The notes under the pieces are model-generated. The model made no database searches, was not told the DNA's origin, and saw only the letters and a program-made list of their open reading frames with translations. Below are positions 1 to 7,422 of a stretch of DNA of 64,000 nt, piece by piece (position 1 is the stretch's first letter; every line of letters begins with the position of its first letter). Source of the DNA: Salinimicrobium tongyeongense (lineage in GTDB: Bacteria; Bacteroidota; Bacteroidia; Flavobacteriales; Flavobacteriaceae). The stretch is taken from assembly GCF_026109735.1 (NCBI RefSeq), contig NZ_CP069620.1, forward strand, positions 2,170,001 to 2,234,000, written 5' to 3'. Position numbers and translations under genes: made by a program.

Positions 1-2
1 AC

Positions 3-3000
3 GACGTGATGATGGCAGTGAAGAACTCCAACCGCGATATTGGTGCCAAGACCATTGAGGTGAACAAGGTAGAATACCTGGTTCGAGGTCTGGGGTATAT
101 CGAATCTTTGGAAGATATAGAAAATACCGTGGTGGCAGTCAATGAAAACAAACCTATCCTTATCTCTGATATTGGCGTGGTCACCCTTGGGCCTGCTGAA
201 AGACGCGGAATCCTCGACAAAGCCGGGGCCGAGGTCGCCGGCGGAGTGGTGGTGGCGCGTTACGGCTCAAACCCTTTGGCGGTGATCAACAATGTCAAGG
301 ATAAAATAGAGGAGATTGCCCCCGGAATGCCTACAAAGGTATTACAGGATGGAACGGTGAGTAAACTGACCATAGTTCCTTTCTATGATCGCACCCAGTT
401 GATACAGGAAACTTTGGGAACCCTCGAAAATGCCCTTTCTGACGAGATCCTTATCAGTATCATTGTCGTGATCATTTTGGTGCTCAACTTACGTGCGTCA
501 ATTCTTATTTCCAGTCTGCTGCCCATTGCGGTGCTTATGACCTTTATCGCCATGCGTTACTTTGGGGTAGATGCCAATGTGGTGGCGCTTTCAGGAATTG
601 CGATCGCTATTGGCGTGATGGTCGATGTGGGGATTGTCTTTGTTGAAAATACCCTGCGGCACCTTGAATTTCCGGAGAACCGCGATGCGCGTGGTGCCAA
701 ATTGCTGCAGGTGATCAAAACTGCAACCGTAGAAGTTGGCCCCGCAGTTACCACCGCCCTGGCTACTACAGTGGTAAGCTTCCTTCCGGTTTTCTTTATG
801 GAACACGCCGAAGGAAAACTCTTTATTCCATTGGCTTTCACCAAAACTTTTGCACTGGTGGCAGCTTTCCTGCTGGGCATCCTGGTGCTGCCAATGCTTT
901 CCTATTATTTCTTTTCTTTCAGACTGCAAAAAGAAAGGGTGAACCGTATATGGAACTACAGCCTTGTTGCCGGCGGAATCATTCTCGCCCTTTTATTCTC
1001 AATGTGGCTGCCGCTGGCCTTGGCCGGGATTGGAATTTTGAGGTTGCTCGAACCTAAAAGCCGTGGTTTACTGGGAAGGTATTCCCGCGAAATTTCGCTG
1101 TTCATCATCCTGGCAGTAACTATCTTCTTCCTCACTACGCACTGGATGCCGCTGGGGCTTAGAAATTCCATTATTGAAAATTACCTGTTCGTGATCGTCC
1201 TTTTGGTGATCACCCTGGCAGTTTTACTTTCGGTGGTAAGGTTTTACGAGCCAATCTTAAAATGGTGCCTTCAGAATAAGAAGACCTTTTTAATGCTGCC
1301 TGTAATCACCATTCTAATCGGGATTTTGATCTGGCAGGGCTTTCCCAAAATCTTCGGATTTATTGGTGACGGCGCAGAAAAAGTTGGCTGGGAAATTAGG
1401 GAAACTGCGGCCTGGGAAGGTGCTTCCGAAGCTTTTCCCGGAGTGGGCAAAGAATTCATGCCTACGTTAAATGAGGGTAGTTTCCTGTTAATGCCCACCG
1501 CTATGCCACACCTGGGTATTGAAGGCAGTAAAGAAGTGCTTCAAAAACTGGATATGGCCGTCACTAATATTCCTGAAGTTGAAGTTGCGGTAGGGAAACT
1601 GGGAAGGGCCGAAACTGCAATAGACCCGGCGCCTATTTCCATGTACGAAAATGTGATCAACTACAAACCTGAATATATACTGAATGAAGAAGGTGATTTG
1701 CAAAGGTTTAGGGTAGACGACAATGGTAATTTTGTGCTGCGGACGGGAGAAGCTTTGTCGAACAGCGAAGCAGTGCTGGGCAATATCACCGCCAAAGACC
1801 TTATTCCCGATGAAGATGGAGAATACTTCAGGAACTGGAGGGAACACATTAACAGCCCCGATGATATCTGGAACGAGATCGTAAACGCGACCAGGCTACC
1901 CGGAATTACATCGGCTCCAAAACTGCAGCCCATCGAAACCCGGCTGGTAATGCTGCAAACCGGCATGCGCGCTCCCATGGGGATCAAAGTCTACGGGCCT
2001 GATCTTGAAACCATTCAGAATTTCGGGTTTGAACTGGAAGAAATCCTTAAACAGGTGCCTTCGGTAAAAGAAGAAGCGGTCTTTGCCGACCGAATTGTGG
2101 GAAAACCTTACCTCGAACTCGACATCAACCGGCAAAATATCGCCCGTTATGGCCTTAGCATTGAAAAAGTGCAGCAAACAATCGAAACTGCCATTGGCGG
2201 AATGGAGATCACCACCACCGTTGAAGGCAGGGAACGTTATCCGGTGCGGGTGCGGTATCCACGGGAGCTTCGCAACTCCCCGGAGGAGATCGAGCGCATC
2301 CTGGTGCCAACACCCACAGGAGCTCAAATCCCGCTGGGGCAACTGGTAGAGGTGCGCTACGTGAAAGGGCCGCAAATGATAAAGAGTGAAGACACCTTTT
2401 TGGTGGGTTATGTGCTGTTCGATAAAAAACAGGATTTTGCTGAAGTAAGCGTGGTGAATGATGCGCAGCATCTTATCGCCGAAAAGATTGCTTCAGGGGA
2501 ACTTGAAGTCCCGCCGGGGGTGAGCTTTGAATTTTCTGGAAATTACGAGAATCAGGTGCGGGCGGTAAAAAGGCTGGCCATCGTTATTCCCATTTCGCTG
2601 GTGATCATCTTCCTGCTGCTTTACTTCCAGTTTAAAACAGTGATCGCCTCCACCATCCATTTTTCAGGGGTGTTTGTGGCTTTTGCCGGCGGATTCATCA
2701 TGATCTGGCTGTACGGACAGCCGTGGTTTATGGATTTCAGCATTTCAGGTTTAAATATGCGCGACTTGTTCCAGATGGGTACGATCAATCTGAGTGTAGC
2801 CGTATGGGTCGGGTTTATTGCCCTTTTCGGGATCGCGACCGATGACGGCGTGCTTATGGGAACATACATCCACCAGGTATTTGAGAAACGTGACCCGCAA
2901 ACAGTGCCCCAGGTAAGGGCAGCCGTTCTCGAAGCAGGTAAAAAACGGGTAAGGCCTGCAATGATGACCACTGCAGTGACAATCATTGCCCTGTTCCCGG

Positions 3001-3167
3001 TACTTACTTCTACCGGAAAAGGAGCAGATATTATGGTGCCCATGGCAATTCCCATTGTAGGAGGAATGGTCATACAGATCATGACCATCTTTGTAGTGCC
3101 GGTATTACAGGCTATATGGCGTGAGACAGTAGTGACCAGAAACGAAAACAAAATTACAGCCGAATGA
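3..3167 (+). CDS. CusA/CzcA-family heavy-metal efflux RND permease (5' partial)
   Basis: Inner-membrane proton-driven pump that, with the adaptor and outer-membrane channel encoded next, would expel metal (probably Cu+/Ag+) from the periplasm. The reading frame is open at the window edge, so the N-terminus is missing; 1,054 residues are visible. The RND transmembrane segment GVMVDVGIVFVENTLRHLE lies near visible residues 204-222, followed by the phenylalanine- and leucine-rich TM block. A second TM block near 855-1040 carries ATDDGVLMG and RVRPAMMTTAV. The pore segment RLVMLQTGMRAP near 643 aligns with the first copper-binding methionine region of E. coli CusA, but the other two positions of that Met triad read as Leu (YGLSIEKVQ) and Thr (TPTGAQ). 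About 95 extra hydrophobic residues (around 318-412) sit between the usual TM6 and TM7. The stop overlaps the next start (ATGA). Substrate is inferred from neighbours. Confidence 0.93.
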   Translation, partial: DVMMAVKNSNRDIGAKTIEVNKVEYLVRGLGYIESLEDIENTVVAVNENKPILISDIGVVTLGPAERRGILDKAGAEVAGGVVVARYGSNPLAVINNVKDKIEEIAPGMPTKVLQDGTVSKLTIVPFYDRTQLIQETLGTLENALSDEILISIIVVIILVLNLRASILISSLLPIAVLMTFIAMRYFGVDANVVALSGIAIAIGVMVDVGIVFVENTLRHLEFPENRDARGAKLLQVIKTATVEVGPAVTTALATTVVSFLPVFFMEHAEGKLFIPLAFTKTFALVAAFLLGILVLPMLSYYFFSFRLQKERVNRIWNYSLVAGGIILALLFSMWLPLALAGIGILRLLEPKSRGLLGRYSREISLFIILAVTIFFLTTHWMPLGLRNSIIENYLFVIVLLVITLAVLLSVVRFYEPILKWCLQNKKTFLMLPVITILIGILIWQGFPKIFGFIGDGAEKVGWEIRETAAWEGASEAFPGVGKEFMPTLNEGSFLLMPTAMPHLGIEGSKEVLQKLDMAVTNIPEVEVAVGKLGRAETAIDPAPISMYENVINYKPEYILNEEGDLQRFRVDDNGNFVLRTGEALSNSEAVLGNITAKDLIPDEDGEYFRNWREHINSPDDIWNEIVNATRLPGITSAPKLQPIETRLVMLQTGMRAPMGIKVYGPDLETIQNFGFELEEILKQVPSVKEEAVFADRIVGKPYLELDINRQNIARYGLSIEKVQQTIETAIGGMEITTTVEGRERYPVRVRYPRELRNSPEEIERILVPTPTGAQIPLGQLVEVRYVKGPQMIKSEDTFLVGYVLFDKKQDFAEVSVVNDAQHLIAEKIASGELEVPPGVSFEFSGNYENQVRAVKRLAIVIPISLVIIFLLLYFQFKTVIASTIHFSGVFVAFAGGFIMIWLYGQPWFMDFSISGLNMRDLFQMGTINLSVAVWVGFIALFGIATDDGVLMGTYIHQVFEKRDPQTVPQVRAAVLEAGKKRVRPAMMTTAVTIIALFPVLTSTGKGADIMVPMAIPIVGGMVIQIMTIFVVPVLQAIWRETVVTRNENKITAE

Positions 3168-4417
3168 AAGACGCTCTAAAAATACCTTTTTTGACAGGTC
3201 TGTTTTTTCTTCTCTTCGGAAACATAGAAGCTCAGACGCTGGAGGATTACCTGTTAATAGCTGCGGAAAATAATCCGCAGGTCAAAGCAGCATATTCCGA
3301 ATTTGAGGCCGCCCTGCAGGAAGCGCCGCAGGTGAAGAGCCTGCCCGATCCCACCCTCAGCGTTTCGGCCTTTGGGCAAATGGTGGAGACACGGCTGGGG
3401 CCGCAGGAAGCCCGTTTTTCGCTCATGCAGATGTTCCCCTGGTTTGGAACCCTGGAGGCACGCGAAAATGTTGCAGAACTCATGGCCCAGGCTAAATTTC
3501 AGGCCTTTTTGGAGGCCCGCAATGAGATCCTGTTGCAGGTGAGCAGTAAATACTATGAACTTTACGAGCTGGAGCAACAGCTGCAGTACCAACAGGAGAA
3601 TCTGGACATACTTCAGAACTATAAAGATCTGGCGCTTTCGCGGGTAAGTGCCGGCAGCGGAGCATTGTCTGATGTTTTACAGGCAGACATTATGCGGAAT
3701 GAATCTATTACAGGTTTGGATGTTATCCGACTCAGAAAGGATGTGCTGCTCGCGCAGTTCAACGCTTTGCTAGATCGTGAAAAATCTGAAGCTGTAGTGC
3801 TGCAACAGGAAATAGAAATACTTTCCGAAAATGCCATTTTTGACACTCTTGTTGAAAACAACCCACAGCTGGAAGAACTGGAGAATATGGCAGCCTCGGC
3901 CCGGGCACGCGAAGAACTGGCGAAAAAGGAAGGAATGCCGAATGTGGGGCTGGGACTGGATTATGTGATCGTTGGGGAGAGAATGGATATGGCAGTTGAA
4001 GATAATGGCCGCGATGCCATTATGCCAATGCTCACTGTGAGCCTGCCTATCTTCCGCGGAAAATATAAGGCTGCCCGTAAACAGGCTGCTTTTTTAGCCG
4101 AAAGTTACGAGCAGCGAAAAGAAGGATTGAGAAATCAACTTTCAGCAGAAATGGAATCTGCATTTTTTGAAGTGCGCGAGGCGCAGGCCATGCTGCAGCT
4201 TTACAGGCGGCAGGTAGAAAGTTCAGAACAGGTACTCAACTTATTGCTTTCCTCTTACCGAAATGCAGCTTCAGATTTTGAGGAGGTATTGCGGGTGAGA
4301 CAGGAATTATTAAAATATCAGCTTGCGGTGGCTGGCGCAGAGGCCAATTATCTCACCGCATTGGCAAAAATCGATTATTTATCGGGTAACACTTTAGATT
4401 ATGACAGGCAGAAATAA
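3164..4417 (+). CDS. TolC-family outer-membrane efflux channel (CusC-like)
   Basis: Outer-membrane channel of the tripartite metal pump; it would form a trimeric barrel with a periplasmic alpha-helical tunnel. The 417-residue protein starts with a signal peptide (basic MKDALK, hydrophobic core, ending near NIEAQ). The rest is long, Ala/Glu/Gln-rich amphipathic helix of the OEP type, in two halves (roughly residues 30-215 and 220-410), with the typical NNPQ start of each half (AAENNPQVKAAYSEFEAA and VENNPQLEELENMAAS). Its start overlaps the pump stop by 4 bases and its end overlaps the adaptor start by 17 bases, showing tight co-translation. No lipobox is visible. A copy of the dispersed palindrome lies inside the gene at about 3828-3843. 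Family assignment is strong; substrate is inferred. Confidence 0.9.
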   Translation: MKDALKIPFLTGLFFLLFGNIEAQTLEDYLLIAAENNPQVKAAYSEFEAALQEAPQVKSLPDPTLSVSAFGQMVETRLGPQEARFSLMQMFPWFGTLEARENVAELMAQAKFQAFLEARNEILLQVSSKYYELYELEQQLQYQQENLDILQNYKDLALSRVSAGSGALSDVLQADIMRNESITGLDVIRLRKDVLLAQFNALLDREKSEAVVLQQEIEILSENAIFDTLVENNPQLEELENMAASARAREELAKKEGMPNVGLGLDYVIVGERMDMAVEDNGRDAIMPMLTVSLPIFRGKYKAARKQAAFLAESYEQRKEGLRNQLSAEMESAFFEVREAQAMLQLYRRQVESSEQVLNLLLSSYRNAASDFEEVLRVRQELLKYQLAVAGAEANYLTALAKIDYLSGNTLDYDRQK

Positions 4418-6155
4418 TAATATACTCATCATAGCCGGTGCACTGGTGGCAGGAATCCTGCTTGGCTGGCTCTTTTTTGGCGGCAGTGACGATGCCGAAA
4501 TTCATGACCACAGCTCAGAAGTTGGGCAGGAAACTATCTGGACCTGTTCCATGCACCCACAGATTCGGGCAACCGAGCCGGGCAAATGCCCAATCTGCGG
4601 AATGGACCTTATTCCGCTGGAAAGTTCCGACGTAATGGAAAACCCCGACGCAGTGCAAATGACAGAATATGCCATGAAGCTGGCCAACATACAAACGCAG
4701 CAGGTAGGGAATACTTCCGCAGAAAGAGAACTGCAGCTTAACGGGAAGGTTGAGGTAGACGAAAGGATCTCCTACACCCAGAGCACCCACGTGCCGGGAA
4801 GGATAGAACGCCTGCTGGTGAATTTCACCGGGGAGCAAGTCCGTCGCGGGCAGGCACTTGCAGTAGTTTACTCGCCCGAGCTTGTCACGGCGCAGGAAGA
4901 GCTTTTGCAAGCTTACGCCATTAGAAATACCCAGCCCGAACTCTTTGAAGCGGCCAGGCAAAAGCTGCGCAACTGGCGGATTGGTGAAAACCAGATCAGC
5001 CGCATCCTTGAATCTGGAAAAGCCACAGAGCGTTTCAGCATTACCGCCGATGTCAATGGCGTGGTGACCGAAAAACTGGTGGAAGTTGGAGATTACGTGG
5101 AACGCGGAATGCCGCTATACCAGATCGCCGACCTCTCAAAAATGTGGGTTTTGTTCGACCTTTACGAGAGGACCATGGGCATGGTTGAAGTGGGAGACAC
5201 GGTGAATTTTACCGTGGCTTCAATTCCGGGAGAAAATTTTACCGGCACCATTAACTTTATAGATCCCATAATTGACCGCCAGACCCGGGTGGCAACTGCA
5301 AGGGTAGAAGTCTCCAATACAGATGAGAGGCTGAAGCCGGGCATGTTCGTTTCGGGCGTGGTGAGTGGCAACGGCCAAACAACAGCCAACGGGCTTACAA
5401 TTCCGCGGTCGGCAGTGTTGTGGACCGGGAAGCGCAGCGTGGTGTACGTGAACCAGGGCACAGCTTCAAACCCGCTATTTGCGATGCGCGAAGTGGTGCT
5501 GGGCCCGCTTTTGGGATCGGCTTATGTGGTGCAGGAAGGCCTGGCAGCGGGAGAAGAGATCGTGGTGAACGGCACCTTTACCGTAGATGCCGCCGCCCAG
5601 CTGGCAGGGAAACCCAGTATGATGAATCCTGCCACGGCAACTTCAGCCGCAGCACAGGTTGATGTTAGGCAATACCTGAAGCAGGGAAAACATGACTTCA
5701 GAAGCCGGGTTTCCGAAGAATTTCAGCAGGAACTGGGGGCACTGCTGGATGTTTACCTTCAACTCAAAGACGCACTTGTGGAAGGAAACGAAGAAGAAAG
5801 CTTAACTTTGACAGGAAGTTTTGCACAAAACCTTCAGCAGGTAAATGCCACCGGATTAACCGGGGAAGCCGCCGAATTCTGGCAGGAAAAGAAGAGGTTT
5901 TTGCTGCAGCATTCCGAAGAAGGCATGACCAGAACCCTGGAAAAACAAAGGGAGAATTTTGTTTATCTTTCTGAAGCTTTTATCAAGACCCTGGCGGCTT
6001 TTGGTTTGCAGAACAAAACGGTGTATGTGGATTACTGCCCCATGGCAAATTCAGATAAAGGCGCTTACTGGCTAAGCGATGTGGCCGAAATCAGGAACCC
6101 ATATTACGGCGATGCCATGCTTGGCTGTGGTGAAATTGTAGAACAACTAAAATAG
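4401..6155 (+). CDS. Efflux RND periplasmic adaptor (CusB-like) with HMBD and C-terminal DUF3347
   Basis: Membrane fusion protein joining the RND pump to the outer-membrane channel. In order: an N-terminal anchor (residues 6-26, ILIIAGALVAGILLGWLFFG); a short heavy-metal-binding domain near 47-74 (CSMHP...CPICGMDLIPLE); the barrel-sandwich, lipoyl-like and helical-hairpin segment of CusB proteins (about 100-390, including VEVGDYVERGMPLYQIADLSKMW); then a DUF3347-type domain (about 430-584) ending in YCPMANSDKGAYWLSD, EIRNPYYGDAMLGCGE. At 584 residues it is longer than E. coli CusB because of the two added metal-binding modules. The same C-terminal domain recurs as a free lipoprotein in the next gene, suggesting duplication of a copper-binding unit. 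The HMBD and DUF3347 assignments come from motif recognition. Confidence 0.92.
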   Translation: MTGRNNNILIIAGALVAGILLGWLFFGGSDDAEIHDHSSEVGQETIWTCSMHPQIRATEPGKCPICGMDLIPLESSDVMENPDAVQMTEYAMKLANIQTQQVGNTSAERELQLNGKVEVDERISYTQSTHVPGRIERLLVNFTGEQVRRGQALAVVYSPELVTAQEELLQAYAIRNTQPELFEAARQKLRNWRIGENQISRILESGKATERFSITADVNGVVTEKLVEVGDYVERGMPLYQIADLSKMWVLFDLYERTMGMVEVGDTVNFTVASIPGENFTGTINFIDPIIDRQTRVATARVEVSNTDERLKPGMFVSGVVSGNGQTTANGLTIPRSAVLWTGKRSVVYVNQGTASNPLFAMREVVLGPLLGSAYVVQEGLAAGEEIVVNGTFTVDAAAQLAGKPSMMNPATATSAAAQVDVRQYLKQGKHDFRSRVSEEFQQELGALLDVYLQLKDALVEGNEEESLTLTGSFAQNLQQVNATGLTGEAAEFWQEKKRFLLQHSEEGMTRTLEKQRENFVYLSEAFIKTLAAFGLQNKTVYVDYCPMANSDKGAYWLSDVAEIRNPYYGDAMLGCGEIVEQLK

Positions 6156-6179
6156 ATCAATAACTAAAAAACCTGAACA

Positions 6180-6779
6180 ATGAAAAAAACCAAATTAACA
6201 ATGTTGGCCCTGGCAGGAGCATTTTTCATGGCATCTTGCGGCGAGAACAAAAAAGAAAATACGCTAGAAGACGGCGCAATGCCAATGCAAAATGAAATGC
6301 ACATGGCCGATACCGATGAGCACGACATGGATAATATGGGCGGCAACCTGGATGACGGACAAACGGGAGAGGTGGAATTTAGCAATGATGCTGTAGGCAG
6401 CGCTTACCAGCACTACCTGCACATTAAGACCGCCCTGGTGAACACCAATGCCGAAGAAGCCCAAAACGGTGGAAAAATGCTGGTGGAAACCCTGAATGAG
6501 GTAGAGAACAATGCCCAGGCCCTCGAAGCAGCAAAAACCATTGCCAATTCCCAGGAGGTCAATGAGCAGAGAACCGCTTTTGAAGATCTTTCTATGGCGA
6601 TGGAAGCAATGTTAAAAGGTTCAGTGAAGTCGGGCGAAGTATATAAGCAGTACTGCCCTATGGCTTTCGACGGAAAAGGAGCTTACTGGTTGTCTTCTTC
6701 AGAAGAAATCAGGAACCCGTACTACGGCGACAAGATGCTGAAGTGCGGCAGGGTTGAAGACACCATTAGCGGCAGCTAG
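6180..6779 (+). CDS. DUF3347-domain lipoprotein, Met/His-rich, probable periplasmic copper binder
   Basis: A 199-residue lipoprotein: signal peptide with lipobox MASC (Cys20), then a Met/His/Asp-rich stretch (MPMQNEMHMADTDEHDMDNM, about residues 35-55) well suited to soft-metal binding. A DUF3347-like helical domain follows (about 65-195), ending with YCPMAFDGKGAYWLSS and EIRNPYYGDKMLKCG. That ending is almost the same as the C-terminus of the adaptor just upstream. By analogy with the CusF-type chaperones of other copper pumps, it could deliver copper to the pump, but this role is inferred. It begins 24 bases after the adaptor stop and lies in the same transcription unit. The cysteines, methionines and histidines of the YCPM...CG signature are the likely ligands. 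Confidence 0.88.
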   Translation: MKKTKLTMLALAGAFFMASCGENKKENTLEDGAMPMQNEMHMADTDEHDMDNMGGNLDDGQTGEVEFSNDAVGSAYQHYLHIKTALVNTNAEEAQNGGKMLVETLNEVENNAQALEAAKTIANSQEVNEQRTAFEDLSMAMEAMLKGSVKSGEVYKQYCPMAFDGKGAYWLSSSEEIRNPYYGDKMLKCGRVEDTISGS

Positions 6780-6781
6780 AC

Positions 6782-7342
6782 GTGAAGCTGTTCATCAAAA
6801 ATATGGTTTGTAACCGCTGTAATATGATGGTGAAGTCTGAACTGGAACAGTTCGGGCTTCATCCCGTTACAGTTGAGCTGGGCATGGCCGAAGTAGAGCG
6901 CGAGCTTTCTGCGGAAGAAAAAAAGCTGCTGAATGAACGCCTGGAAAAACTAGGTTTCGAACTTATTGATAACAAAAAGACGCGGCTCATTGAGAGTATA
7001 AAAACCACGATTGTTGAAATTATTCAAAATCCTGCACAGCTTCCAAAAATGACATTTTCGGAACATCTTTCAGAGAAGTTCCACCAGGATTATTCTGCCC
7101 TCAGTAAACTTTTTTCTGAAGTACAGGGCGTGACCATTGAGCAGTACGTGATCAATCAAAAGATAGAAAAAGTAAAAGAACTGCTGGTGTACGATGAGCT
7201 TTCCCTTAGCGAGATCGCACATCTGTTGAATTATTCGAGCGTCTCCCATTTAAGCAAGCAGTTCAAAAAAGTAACGGGCCTAACGCCCACCCATTTTAAG
7301 CAGGTAAAGGAAAACAAACGCATTCCTCTGGACAGGCTTTAG
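6782..7342 (+). CDS. AraC-family regulator with N-terminal CxxC (HMA-like) segment
   Basis: A 186-residue protein in two parts. Residues 1-60 (MKLFIKNMVCNRCNMMVKSE...) resemble a degenerate heavy-metal-associated fold with a CNRC metal-binding motif. Residues about 85-182 are an AraC-type double helix-turn-helix (LSLSEIAHLLNYSSVSHLSKQFKKVTGLTPTHFK). The start chosen is GTG at 6782, two bases after the preceding stop, because it keeps the conserved-looking MKLFIKNMVC beginning; an ATG at about 6803 would cut just before the CxxC. The position inside the copper operon suggests a one-component metal-responsive regulator of these genes; this is inference. The dispersed palindrome variant at 7041-7063 lies within it. 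The family call is secure; metal sensing is a hypothesis. Confidence 0.87.
   Translation: MKLFIKNMVCNRCNMMVKSELEQFGLHPVTVELGMAEVERELSAEEKKLLNERLEKLGFELIDNKKTRLIESIKTTIVEIIQNPAQLPKMTFSEHLSEKFHQDYSALSKLFSEVQGVTIEQYVINQKIEKVKELLVYDELSLSEIAHLLNYSSVSHLSKQFKKVTGLTPTHFKQVKENKRIPLDRL
7041..7063. repeat. Dispersed palindrome variant inside the AraC-type gene
   Basis: Arms TTCCAAAAATG and CATTTTCGGAA around central A, one mismatch. Unlike the others it lies in a different reading frame (PKMTFSE). Confidence 0.6.
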
Positions 7343-7422
7343 AATCTTACCACAAATTTCCAGAATTGTATAACATTTCCGCTTTGAATCCTGCCGAACT
7401 TTGGGATGTAAAAGTGTAAGAA

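Noticed and set aside
1896-2471. 191-codon minus-strand frame
   Set aside because: Antisense to the RND pump, which has the better coding pattern; no independent start or motif.
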